Notes under the pieces: generated by a model
Seen by the model: the letters and a program-made list of their open reading frames with translations, nothing else
Told to the model about the DNA's origin: nothing
The model's database searches: none
Made by a program: the position numbers and the translations under genes
NCBI GenBank assembly: GCA_041397765.1
Contig: JAWKWA010000002.1
Span: 186,001 to 250,000 of the forward strand
From: JAWKWA01 sp041397765
Lineage (GTDB): Bacteria > Pseudomonadota > Alphaproteobacteria > Rhizobiales > Hyphomicrobiaceae
DNA length: 64,000 nt
Direction: 5' to 3'
In this document: positions 39,492 through 50,052 of the stretch, one piece after another
How the letters are laid out: each line of letters opens with the position of its first letter
Position numbering within the stretch: the first letter of the stretch is position 1

Positions 39492-39852
39492 GGTGCCTCA
39501 CGAAGGCGATTTCGGACGGCCCATCATCCGGCCGCGGCCACGACAGAGCTTGCCGCGTTTCGATCCCGCAGCGCAGGAAATTCCGTATCCCGATGCGCCC
39601 GCAGCACTCCATGCTGCCGGATCGGGTGCATCCGGGCGAATGCACATGCCTCGCCATGCCAGACTGCCATCCGCCGAACCTCTGGGCACTTCTTGCGAGC
39701 TTCGACATGGCGATCGATGGGCAGCCGCAGCGTTCTCTCCCGCCAGCCCGTGCATGCCAATCGGCAGGTCGGGCGGCGAGCGCCGCGCCCGCGGACGGGC
39801 AGCCGGTCGGCGCGGTTTCGCGGTCGACCACCGGTGCCACGAGGCCACGACG
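39492..39852. other. Divergent intergenic region, 361 bp
   Basis: It lies between the HAD hydrolase and the second GNAT gene and probably contains promoters for both. No recognisable site or RNA seen. Confidence 0.35.
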
Positions 39853-40743
39853 ATGACAGCGAGGCTCGGCCGCGAAATGACCTTGCCCCATTTCTCGGTC
39901 GCCGAGGAGGGCCGGCAGGCGGGGAACAAGTCCTCCGGAACGATCGATCTGATGCCCTTCACGGGCCAGCATCTCGGCGCTGCGACACGGCTGTCGCAAG
40001 CCGCCGGCTGGCCTCATCGGAGCGAGGACTGGATGCTCGGCCTCTCGGTCTCCGAAGGCGTCGTCGCGCTCAACGAGGGCCGCGTCGCCGGCACCGGGCT
40101 TTGCAGCCGCTTCGGCGAGGTCGCCACCCTCAACATGATCATCGTCGACAAGGCCATGCGCGGGCGGGGAATCGGCCGGCTGATCATGGAGCGCCTCATC
40201 GATCTCGCCGGCGAGCGGGAGCTGCGGCTCGTTGCGACCAGAGACGGGCTGCCGCTCTATGAGAAGCTGGGCTTCCGGCCGGAGGGCCTCGTCCTCCAGC
40301 ATCAGGGCGAGGTCCGCGCCCCTGATGCCGGACTGGCCGTCGAGGTGGCCGAGGGCGCCGACATCGGCGACATTGCCGCCATGGACCGCGAGGCGTCGGG
40401 CATGGAGCGGGGCGCGCTCCTCGCGCGGATTGCGGGCGATGGCACGGTACTGCGCACCGGCGGCGGCTTTGCACTTTTGCGTCGGTTCGGGCGGGGGCAG
40501 GTCGTCGGCCCGGTGGTGGCAAGTGGCGAGGAGCCGGCGCAGATGCTGATCGCCGCCGCGGCCAGCCGCTGCCATGGCAGCTTCCTGCGTATCGACTTGC
40601 CCGAGAGCGCCGGTCTTTGTGGTTTCGTCGAGGGGCTCGGGCTTCAGCGCACCGGCGGGGGTGTGGCGATGATACGGAATGGACGTGCCCGGGCGCTCGG
40701 TCGGATGCGGACCTTCGCACTGGTGTCGCAGGCACTCGGCTGA
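39853..40743 (+). CDS. Tandem-domain GNAT acetyltransferase, paralogue 2
   Basis: A 296-residue protein with a well-preserved first GNAT domain (acetyl-CoA loop AMRGRGIGRLIMERL, then RLVATRDGLPLYEKLGF) and a second domain (about 175-280; GGGFALLRRFGRGQVVGPVVA). It is a paralogue of the gene at 36464. The ATG at 39853 is 8 bp after GAGG; another at 39877 is possible. The dehydrogenase gene follows by 53 bp on the same strand, so the two may be co-transcribed. Confidence 0.8.
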   Translation: MTARLGREMTLPHFSVAEEGRQAGNKSSGTIDLMPFTGQHLGAATRLSQAAGWPHRSEDWMLGLSVSEGVVALNEGRVAGTGLCSRFGEVATLNMIIVDKAMRGRGIGRLIMERLIDLAGERELRLVATRDGLPLYEKLGFRPEGLVLQHQGEVRAPDAGLAVEVAEGADIGDIAAMDREASGMERGALLARIAGDGTVLRTGGGFALLRRFGRGQVVGPVVASGEEPAQMLIAAAASRCHGSFLRIDLPESAGLCGFVEGLGLQRTGGGVAMIRNGRARALGRMRTFALVSQALG

Positions 40744-40796
40744 TGGGACGGCACTGAGGGCCGGCCGGCAGGCGGGGCCAATCGGAGTGCATCGGT

Positions 40797-41708
40797 ATGA
40801 GTCTCCTCCTCCTCGGACCACCCGAGCGCGGCGCCGTCTGGTCGGGCATCTTCCGCGCGGCGGGAGAAGAGCTCGTGCTCGGCGAGGCGGCGGTGGCCGA
40901 TCCGGCCGCGATCACTCATCTCGCCTGCTGGGAGCCGCCCGCCGATCTCGGCATCTATCCAAATCTGCGGGTCGTGCTCAGCGTCGGGGCGGGGGTCGAC
41001 CAGATGCCGGCTCTACCGGCGGGCGTGCGCCTCGCCCGCACGCTCGCGCCGGGGATCGAGGCGATGATGCGGGATTGGACGGTGATGGCGGTGCTGGCGT
41101 TGCATCGCGACCTGCCGGCCTATCTGGAGAAGGCGCGGCGCGGGGACTGGCAGCCCGGGACCACACTGCCGGCTTCGGCGCGTCGCGTCGGCATCATGGG
41201 CATGGGGCGGATCGGGCGATTGTCGGCCGAGGCGCTGACCGGGCTCGGCTTCAAGGTATCCGGCTGGAGCCGGTCGGGGCGGCCGGTGGCGAGCGTCACG
41301 ATGCATGGAGAGGGCGAGCTTCCGCGGTTCCTCGCCTCAACCGACATCCTCGTCTGCCTGCTGCCGCTGACCGACGACACGCGCGGCATAATCGACGGCA
41401 GGCTGCTCGCGGCTCTGCCGGCCGGCGCGCGGTTCGCCCATGCCGGCCGCGGCGGGCATCTCGATATGGTGGCGCTCAGGCAGGCACTCGACAGCGGACG
41501 GCTCACCGGGGCGATGCTCGATGTCACTGATCCCGAGCCGCTGCCGGCTGAGCACTGGCTCTGGCGGCATCCGCGCGCCATCGTCACGCCGCATGTCGGC
41601 GCCCATACCGATGCGGTCGAAGGCGCGCGCCACGCGCTCGCCGTGATCGATGCCGACCGTCGGGCACTGCCTCTGCCGGGTCTCGTCGATCCCGCGCGCG
41701 GCTATTGA
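40797..41708 (+). CDS. D-isomer 2-hydroxyacid dehydrogenase, GhrA-like
   Basis: A 303-residue NAD(P)H-dependent dehydrogenase like glyoxylate/hydroxypyruvate reductase A. It has NAD-binding GMGRIGRLSAEAL (about 138-150), the catalytic Arg region in AHAGRGGHLD, Glu in DVTDPEPLP, and the catalytic His in TPHVGAHT. It would reduce a 2-oxo acid such as glyoxylate, a plausible by-product of glycine-yielding amine oxidation by the neighbouring oxidases. Confidence 0.88.
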   Translation: MSLLLLGPPERGAVWSGIFRAAGEELVLGEAAVADPAAITHLACWEPPADLGIYPNLRVVLSVGAGVDQMPALPAGVRLARTLAPGIEAMMRDWTVMAVLALHRDLPAYLEKARRGDWQPGTTLPASARRVGIMGMGRIGRLSAEALTGLGFKVSGWSRSGRPVASVTMHGEGELPRFLASTDILVCLLPLTDDTRGIIDGRLLAALPAGARFAHAGRGGHLDMVALRQALDSGRLTGAMLDVTDPEPLPAEHWLWRHPRAIVTPHVGAHTDAVEGARHALAVIDADRRALPLPGLVDPARGY

Positions 41709-41949
41709 GCGGGCAAGCGCGGAAACAAATGCCGCCCCGGTCGCAAATACGGAATTTTCTGCCGTCGCGCTGGCACGTTTCGGCGATTCCCCGAAGGGGG
41801 GCTGGGCAATCCTGTGAAATGTCCGGCGCTCCGGCCGCTCGGCAAGCGGGCATGCACGGGCGCAGACGGTCAGAAGGTGCGGCAGGCACTCGAAATTCCT
41901 TCGGTCATGGCCTCGAGAGCCGGCGCCGGAGGGCGGGAGGAAAGCGAGA

Positions 41950-42684
41950 ATGGCAGCAGCCACCGAGGTTCGTCGGCTGACGGCGTTCACCTTCGCGAGC
42001 TTCGATGTCGTCGGCACGCTGATCGACTTCGAAGGCGCCATCACGTCGGGACTCGCCGGGATCGCCGCCCGGGCCGGCGTCGAGATCGACGGCGAGGTGG
42101 CGCTGTCGATCTACCGCAAGGCACGCTACGAGGCGGAAGCTGCACGTTTTCCCGACGACCTCGGCCGTTGCTACGGCCGCATCGCCGCCGCGCTCGGGCT
42201 GCCCGACAGCGAGGCGAACCGCGCGGCGATGATCGAGCGCGTCGGCGATGCGGAACCCTTCGCGGACAGTGTCGAGGCACTTGCGCGGCTCGCCCGCCGC
42301 TACCGGCTGATCGCCATGACCAATGCGCGGCGCTGGGCCTTCAGCAATTACGAGGCAAAGCTCGGAGACCCCTTCTGGGCGACGTTCACGGTCGACGAGA
42401 CCGGCACGGAGAAGCCCGACCCGGCCTTCTTCCAGCAAGTGCTCGACCATGTCGGACGTGCGGGCGGCCATGTAGGCGCCATCCTGCATGTCGCGCAGAG
42501 CCAGCACCACGACATCGGCATCTCGCGCCGGATGGGCATGACCAATGCCTGGATCGAGCGGCGTCACGGGCAGGCCGGGTATGGCGGCACCATCGAGCCG
42601 ACCGTCTTCACGAGGCCCGACTACCACTTCCATTCGCTCGGCGAGCTCGCCGACGCAGTCGATGGGGCTTTCGCGGACGCTTGA
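41950..42684 (+). CDS. HAD hydrolase, haloacid dehalogenase type II-like, paralogue 2
   Basis: A 244-residue HAD protein with motif I FASFDVVGTLIDF, motif II AMTNARR, and motif III in ETGTEKPDPAFF. It has the same family layout as the HAD gene at 38817 but is clearly diverged. The +2 Asp of motif I is replaced by Val (DxV in place of DxD), as in dehalogenase-like members, arguing against an ordinary phosphatase. It lies 64 bp before the ABC substrate-binding protein gene and may be in that operon. Confidence 0.82.
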   Translation: MAAATEVRRLTAFTFASFDVVGTLIDFEGAITSGLAGIAARAGVEIDGEVALSIYRKARYEAEAARFPDDLGRCYGRIAAALGLPDSEANRAAMIERVGDAEPFADSVEALARLARRYRLIAMTNARRWAFSNYEAKLGDPFWATFTVDETGTEKPDPAFFQQVLDHVGRAGGHVGAILHVAQSQHHDIGISRRMGMTNAWIERRHGQAGYGGTIEPTVFTRPDYHFHSLGELADAVDGAFADA

Positions 42685-42748
42685 GATTTCACCTGCCCGA
42701 GGCCGGGGATCCCGCTCGAGGGCCAAAGCAACGGAAGGGAAGACGGCG

Positions 42749-44362
42749 ATGAAACGGCATTCTCCGACGAACTGGACCAGGCGTGACGATGCGATGGTCG
42801 AGGCGGCGCTGCGTCGCGGCGCTTCCCGTCGCGACCTCATGAAAATGCTGCTGGCCTCGGGCGTGGCGATCGGCGCCGGCAAGTCGATCCTGCTGAGGGC
42901 CGACCGCGCCCTCGCCGCGACGCCGGTCAAGGGCGGCAGCATCAAGGCGTCGGGCTGGTCGTCCTCGACCGCCGACACGCTCGATCCGGCCAAGGCATCG
43001 CTGTCGACGGACTACGTGCGCTGCTGCGCCTTCTACAACCGCCTGACCTTCCTCGACGAGGCGGGCATCGCGCAGATGGAGCTGGCCGAATCCTTCGACA
43101 CCACCGATGCCAAGACCTGGCAGATCAAGCTGAAGAAGGGTGTCACCTTCCACAACGGCAAGTCGTTCGGCGCCGCCGACGTCGTCTACACGCTGAAGCG
43201 CCATCTCGACGAGGCGACCGGCTCGAAGGTCCATGCCATCGCCAAGCAGCTGGCCGAGATCACCGCGGTGGACGACAGCACGGTGAAGATCGTGCTCTCG
43301 GAGCCCAATGCCGACCTGCCGACCATCCTGTCGCTCCACCACTTCATGATCATCGCCGAGGGCACCACCGACTTCAGCAAGGCCATCGGCACCGGTGCCT
43401 TCCTGTGCGATGCGTTCGAGCCGGGCGTCAAATCGGTTGCCTCGCGCAATCCCAGCTACTTCAAGGCGGACGGTCCCTATCTCGACGGCTTCGAGTTCTT
43501 TGCCATCTCCGACAACAACGCCCGCGTCAACGCGCTTCTGTCGGGCGACATCCAGCTCGCCGGCTCGGTGAAGCCGCAGTCGCTGAAGCTGATCGAGGGG
43601 CAGTCGCACGTCGAGACCTCGATCACCACGGTCGGCAATTACACCAATCTCAACATCCGTCTCGATCTCGATCCCGGTTCCGGGGCCGGCTTCATCGATG
43701 GCATGAAGTCGCTGATCAATCGCGAGGCGATCGTCAAGTCGGGGCTGCGCGGGCTCGGCGAGATCGGCAACGACCAGCCGGTGTCGCGGGCCAACCGCTA
43801 CCACAACTCCGATCTGAAGCCGCGCGCCTACGATCCGGAAAAGGCGAAGGCGCTGTTCGAGAAGGCCGGCGTGATGGGCCAGACCATCCCGATCGTCGCA
43901 TCCGACGCGGCCACCTCCTCGGTGGACATGGCGACGATCGTGCAGCAGGCCGGCGCCGAGATCGGCATGAAGTTCGATGTCCAGCGGGCACCCTCCGACG
44001 GCTACTGGTCGAACTACTGGCTGAAGGCGCCGATCTGCTTTGGCAACATCAACCCGCGGCCGACGCCGGATATCCTGTTCTCGCTGCTCTACTCCTCGGA
44101 CGCCCCCTGGAACGAGACACAGTACAAGTCCGAGAAGTTCGACCGCATGATGGTCGAGGCACGCGGTGCGCTTGACGACGAGAAGCGCAAGGCGATCTAC
44201 TGGGACATGCAGGCGATGGTGGCCAACGAGGCTGGCACCATCATCCCTGCCTATCTCTCGAGCGTCGATGCGATCTCGACCAAGCTGAAGGGGCTGAGGG
44301 CGAATCCACTCGGCGGCATGATGGGCTATGCGTTCGCCGAGTATGTCTGGCTCGAGGCCTGA
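42749..44362 (+). CDS. ABC transporter substrate-binding protein, family 5 (peptide/opine type)
   Basis: A 537-residue SBP_bac_5 protein. It has a Tat-type signal (SRRDLMKMLLASG, twin Arg about 27-28, with cleavage near ALAA, about residue 52) after an unusually long, charged leader. The mature part shows LDPAKASLSTDYVRC and WQIKLKKGVTFHNGKSF, the family signature region. It delivers oligopeptides, opines or similar amino compounds to the permeases that follow. The ATG at 42749 follows GGAAGGG. Tat export implies folding before export. Confidence 0.93.
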   Translation: MKRHSPTNWTRRDDAMVEAALRRGASRRDLMKMLLASGVAIGAGKSILLRADRALAATPVKGGSIKASGWSSSTADTLDPAKASLSTDYVRCCAFYNRLTFLDEAGIAQMELAESFDTTDAKTWQIKLKKGVTFHNGKSFGAADVVYTLKRHLDEATGSKVHAIAKQLAEITAVDDSTVKIVLSEPNADLPTILSLHHFMIIAEGTTDFSKAIGTGAFLCDAFEPGVKSVASRNPSYFKADGPYLDGFEFFAISDNNARVNALLSGDIQLAGSVKPQSLKLIEGQSHVETSITTVGNYTNLNIRLDLDPGSGAGFIDGMKSLINREAIVKSGLRGLGEIGNDQPVSRANRYHNSDLKPRAYDPEKAKALFEKAGVMGQTIPIVASDAATSSVDMATIVQQAGAEIGMKFDVQRAPSDGYWSNYWLKAPICFGNINPRPTPDILFSLLYSSDAPWNETQYKSEKFDRMMVEARGALDDEKRKAIYWDMQAMVANEAGTIIPAYLSSVDAISTKLKGLRANPLGGMMGYAFAEYVWLEA

Positions 44363-44382
44363 GGACTGAAGTCGTGAACTCC

Positions 44383-44406
44383 GCGCGGGGACGAGACTCC
44401 CCGTGC
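44383..44406 (+). other. Intercistronic stem-loop between binding-protein and permease genes
   Basis: A 9-bp stem GCGCGGGGA/TCCCCGTGC with a 6-nt loop and no T run. In many ABC operons such a stem protects the upstream mRNA so that binding protein is made in excess. It covers the GTG at 44403, which argues for the downstream permease start. Confidence 0.5.
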
Positions 44407-44444
44407 GGGGTGCACCGCCACCGACCGATCGAGGGGCCAGGGAT

Positions 44445-45404
44445 TTGTTCCGATCTGCAAGAACCTGGCTGCTCGTCGCCCAGAGGCTGGGTATTGCACT
44501 GATCACGCTCGTCATCGTGTCGTTCGCGGTGTTCTTCGCCACCGAGATGCTGCCGGGCGACGTGGCGGAGATCCTGCTCGGCCAGGCGGCGACGCCGGAA
44601 GCGGTGGCCGGTCTGCGCCGGGCGATGGGGCTCGACCAGCCGGCGATCTGGCGGTTCATCGACTGGCTGCTCGGTCTCGCCACGGGCGATCTCGGCCGCT
44701 CCTACGTCAACAACATCGACATCGCCGATCTGCTGTCGTGGCGCCTCGTCAATACGCTGAGGCTCGCCGCCATCGTCACCGTCATCACCGTGCCGGTCGC
44801 GCTGTCGCTCGGCATCGCCGCGGCGATGTGGCGGGGATCGCTGTTCGACCGGATCGTGTCGATCCTCACCATCTCGCTGATCTCGGTGCCGGAGTTCATG
44901 GTAGCGACGCTCGCGGTGCTGATCTTCGCCGTGTGGCTCGGATGGTTGCCGGCGCTCAGCTATGGTGTCTCGGTCGATTCGCTCGGGGCGATCCTGCGCG
45001 CCTATGCCATGCCGGTGATCACGCTGTGCTTCGTGGTGTCGGCGCAGATGATCCGCATGACGCGCGCCGCCGTCATCGAGACGATCAACACGCCCTATGT
45101 CGAGATGGCGCTCCTCAAGGGCGCTTCGCGGCGGCGCCAGGTGCTCTACCACGCGCTGCCCAATGCGCTCGGCCCGATCGCCAATGCGGTGGCGCTGTCG
45201 CTGTCCTATCTGGTCGGCGGCGTCATCATCGTCGAGACGGTGTTCAACTATCCCGGCGTCGCCAAGCTGATGGTCGATGCGGTGTCGACGCGCGACCTGC
45301 CGCTGATCCAGTCCTGCGCGATGATCTTCTGCGTCAGCTATCTGAGCCTCATCACGCTCGCCGATGTGATCGCGGTGCTCTCCAATCCGAGGCTGAGAAC
45401 ATGA
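44445..45404 (+). CDS. ABC transporter permease, DppB/OppB type
   Basis: A 319-residue permease with six membrane helices and the BPD_transp_1 EAA-loop ALLKGASRRRQVLYHALPNA (about 223-242). The N-terminus (AQRLGIALITLVIVSFAVFF, then PGDVAEILLG) is typical of the DppB subunit. I chose TTG at 44445 because an upstream GTG at 44403 lies inside a stable hairpin; the choice adds or removes only 14 residues. Its stop overlaps the next ATG (ATGA). Confidence 0.9.
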   Translation: MFRSARTWLLVAQRLGIALITLVIVSFAVFFATEMLPGDVAEILLGQAATPEAVAGLRRAMGLDQPAIWRFIDWLLGLATGDLGRSYVNNIDIADLLSWRLVNTLRLAAIVTVITVPVALSLGIAAAMWRGSLFDRIVSILTISLISVPEFMVATLAVLIFAVWLGWLPALSYGVSVDSLGAILRAYAMPVITLCFVVSAQMIRMTRAAVIETINTPYVEMALLKGASRRRQVLYHALPNALGPIANAVALSLSYLVGGVIIVETVFNYPGVAKLMVDAVSTRDLPLIQSCAMIFCVSYLSLITLADVIAVLSNPRLRT

Positions 45405-46257
45405 CCCTGCGCCGCCTGCCGCTCATCAGCACGCTTGCGGGCGGGGGTGGCGACTATGCCTTCAACATCGTCGGCAAGGTCGGGCTCGCGGTCATTCTCT
45501 TCTGGGTCGTGGTCGCGATCACGGCACCCTGGATCGTGCCCTATCCGGTCGGGCGGATCGTCGACACCGACTATTTCGGGCCCGTCAGTGACCAGTTCTG
45601 GATGGGCAGCGACTATCTCGGCCGCGACATGCTTTCGCGCGTGCTGATGGGGACACGCTACACGGTCGGCATCGCGCTCGCCGCGGTGATCATCGCCTGC
45701 ACGTCCGGCGTCATCCTCGGCATGATCGCTGCCGTCACCGGCGGCCTCTTCGACATGCTGCTGTCGCGGTTCCTCGATGCCTTCAACGGCATTCCCTCGC
45801 TGCTCTTCGGTCTCGTCGTGGTGGCGGCGGTCGGATCGTCGATCCCGGTGCTGGTGCTGACGCTGGCGGCGATCTACATGCCCGGCTCCTATCGCTTCGC
45901 CCGTGCGCTCGCCGTCAACGTCAACACCATGGATTTCGTCACGGTGGCGCGGGCACGCGGCGAGCGTACGCCCTATCTGATCCTCAGCGAGATCTTCCCC
46001 AATATCCTCGGCCCGGTGCTGGCCGATCTCGGCTTGCGCTTCGTCTTCGTCGTGCTCGTGCTGTCGGGCCTGTCGTTCCTCGGGCTCGGCGTGCAGCCAC
46101 CCGAAGCCGACTGGGGCGCGCTCGTCAGGGAGAACCTGGAAGGGCTCAGTCTCGGCGCGCCGGCGGTGATCTTTCCTTCCGCGGCGATCGCCTCGCTCAC
46201 CATCTCGGTCAACATGCTGATCGACAATCTGCCGCGCACGATCCGCGACAGGAGCGA

Positions 46258-46261
<4 letters not shown>
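45401..46261 (+). CDS. ABC transporter permease, DppC/OppC type
   Basis: A 286-residue permease: an N-terminal OppC-type segment (helix about 25-45), the YLGRDMLSRVLMGTRYT motif (about 71-88) and the EAA loop ARARGERTPYLILSEIFPN. It forms the heterodimeric channel with the preceding subunit. Four-base overlaps on both sides show tight coupling. Confidence 0.93.
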
Positions 46262-47931
<1,670 letters not shown>

Positions 47932-47937
47932 GACTGC

Positions 47938-48075
47938 TCATACCCGCGCGCATGAGTTTCGCCTCGTGGTCCAGTTGGATGCGCGCCGGTATCTCCTTTG
48001 TTTGCGCGCGGCCGCCCCGCCAACCCCGCGCGCATGCCACCTCGCGAAAGTCAGAACTTTCGCTCGCCGGTATCA
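47938..48075. repeat. Dispersed intergenic repeat, copy 2 (138 bp, best-preserved ends)
   Basis: It lies between the ABC ATPase and the convergent Lrp-type gene. The right end CGCCGGTATCA is the reverse complement of TGATACCGGCG at the left end of copy 1, so the element has terminal inverted repeats of about 11 bp. The TCA at 48073-48075 is the Lrp stop codon on the other strand. It contains the hairpin CGAAAGT-CAGA-ACTTTCG. Confidence 0.88.
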
Positions 48076-48567
48076 GACCCGGTGGGCGAACAGCCGTGCC
48101 AGCGGAATCTGGGTCTTGACGAACTGCGTCTTCATCACGACGAAGCTGAAATACTTGTCGATGCCGACATCGCAATCGATCAGCGCCTCGATGATGCTCT
48201 GGTAGTCGGCGATACCGGAGGTCACGAATTTCGCCAGATAGTCATAGCCGCCCGACACGAGGTGGCACTCGACACAACTGTCGATCTTCTCGACCGCGGC
48301 GCGGAAGCGCGAGAAATCGACCTGGCGGTGGTTCTTCAAGGTGAACTCGGTGAAGACGGTCAGCGTCTCGCCGAGCTTGCCGACATCGATGTTCGCCGTG
48401 TAGCCGGTGATGTAGCCGGCCTTCTGCAGCTTCTTCACCCGCATCAGGCAGGGCGAGGGCGAGAGGTTCACGAGCTTTGCCAGCTGGACATTGGTTATCC
48501 GGCCGTTGCGCTGCAGCTCGGCAAGGATATGAACGTCGATCCGGTCCAGCTTGTAGCGCGCGCTCAT
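48073..48567 (-). CDS. Lrp/AsnC-family transcriptional regulator
   Basis: A 164-residue regulator: an N-terminal winged HTH (LDRIDVHILAELQRNGRITNV, then LAKLVNLSPSPCLMRVKKLQ, about 8-50) and a C-terminal RAM ligand-binding domain (VSGGYDYLAKFVTSGIADYQ). Such proteins sense amino acids and commonly control amino-acid dehydrogenase genes transcribed divergently. Here that is the DAO-family gene at 48726, 158 bp away, the most likely target. The ATG at 48567 gives MSARYKLDRID. Confidence 0.93.
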   Translation of the reverse strand: MSARYKLDRIDVHILAELQRNGRITNVQLAKLVNLSPSPCLMRVKKLQKAGYITGYTANIDVGKLGETLTVFTEFTLKNHRQVDFSRFRAAVEKIDSCVECHLVSGGYDYLAKFVTSGIADYQSIIEALIDCDVGIDKYFSFVVMKTQFVKTQIPLARLFAHRV

Positions 48568-48725
48568 CAAGGCATCCCCTCGGTCCGCCGCGGCAATCCG
48601 GCCCCGAGGGCAGCGGTCGGCGAGGCAGTGGGCCGATTCGGCACGATATGCCGGTGGAATTGGTGAATCCAGCAGATGCTTCTCTGGACCGGGCCATAGC
48701 GTGACCGCCACGAGGAGCTCCCAGG

Positions 48726-50050
48726 ATGTCGCCACCGCTCTTGCATCTCGATACCAGCGCGGAGCCGCCGAAGGCGGCCGATTGCGTCGTCATCGGCGCC
48801 GGCATCGTCGGCGTCGCGGCGGCGTACTGGCTGGCGCGGGCCGGGCTCCACGTCGTTCTTCTGGAAAAGGGACGCGTCGGGGCCGAGCAGTCCAGCCGCA
48901 ACTGGGGCTGGTGCCGCCAGCAGAACCGTGATGCGCGCGAGCTGCCCTTGTCGACGCGCAGCCTCGAGCTTTGGGAGGAGATCGCCCGCGACACTGGCGC
49001 GGATGCCGGCTTTCGCCGATGCGGGCTGCTCTATCTCTCCAATGATGCCGCCGAGATCGAGGGATGGGCGAAGTGGGGACGCTTTGCGCGCGATGCCGGC
49101 GTCGACACGCGGATGCTCGGGCCCGCGGAAGCGCGCGAGCGGGGGGCGGCCACCGGCAAGGCGTGGCTCGGGGGAGTGTGGTCGCCGACCGACGGCATCG
49201 CCGATCCGGTGCGGGCAGCGCCGGTCATTGCCGAGGCCTTCATGCGCAAGGGCGGGGTGCTGGTGCAATCCTGCGCGGCGCGCGGGCTCGAGCTTGCCGG
49301 TGGGAAGGTCTGTGGCGTCGTCACCGAGCGGGGACCGGTCAGGACCGGGCTCGTCGTGATGGCAGGCGGGGTCTGGTCGGGCAGCTTCCTCGACCAGATC
49401 GGCGTTTTCCTGCCCCAGGCGGCGGTGCGCAGCTCGATCCTGGCGGTCAAGCGGGGGCCGTGGGGCTTCCCGATGCGCTCCACACCGGGGCCGTCTCCTC
49501 GACGTTGCGGGGCGCGGGCGGCTATACCCTCGCGATCTCGGGGCGCGGGCATCTCGATCCGACGCCGCGGGCACTCGGTCATGCGCGGCATTTTCTGCCG
49601 ATGTTCGCCAGACGCTGGCGCGCCTTGCGGCCCGGCGGCCCTCAAGCCTGGAAGGCGGGCTTCGAGACCACGCGGCGCTGGCGGCTCGACCGGCCAACTC
49701 CCATGGAACGCGCCCGCATCCTCGATCCGAAGCCTTCGCGCGCCCTGGTGAGGTTGACGCTCGAGCGTGCCCGCCAGCTTCTGCCTGGGCTCAAGGGCGT
49801 CGGCGTCGAAAGTGCCTGGGCCGGTTACATCGACAGCACGCCCGACGGGGTTCCGGTGATCGATGCGGATGTGGGGATCGGCGGGCTGGTAGTGGCGTCG
49901 GGATTTTCCGGGCACGGCTTCGGGATCGGGCCCGGGGCCGGCCATCTCGTCGCCGATCTGGCGCTCGGGCGCAGGCCGATCACCGAGGTCGCGCAGTATC
50001 GCCTGTCGCGCTTCGGCGATAGCCAGTGGGGCAAGGTGGCCGACTTCTGA
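48726..50050 (+). pseudogene. DAO-family FAD oxidoreductase, frameshifted
   Basis: The first about 245 codons (FAD motif VIGAGIVGVAAAYWLARAG, then SSRNWGWCRQQNRD) are in one frame, and the remainder (LPDALHTGAVSSTLRGAGGY to SGFSGHGFGIGPGAGHLVA) in another. Adding one G to the run at 49453-49457 joins them into a full-length protein of about 441 residues. The NWGWCRQQ pattern is typical of FAD-dependent amino-acid or opine oxidase subunits. It is divergent from the Lrp gene and convergent, 2 bp apart, with the next DAO gene. A real mutation or a homopolymer error are equally possible. Confidence 0.78.
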
Positions 50051-50052
50051 GA

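Noticed and set aside
44403..44444. GTG at 44403 as start of the first permease
   Set aside because: It lies within a stable stem-loop, and the added residues (Pro/Arg/Gly-rich) do not resemble permease N-termini; kept only as an alternative.
42689..44683. A minus-strand open frame of over 660 codons opposite the substrate-binding protein
   Set aside because: Composition typical of an antisense shadow; no domain recognisable; the plus strand has an intact SBP with a Tat signal.
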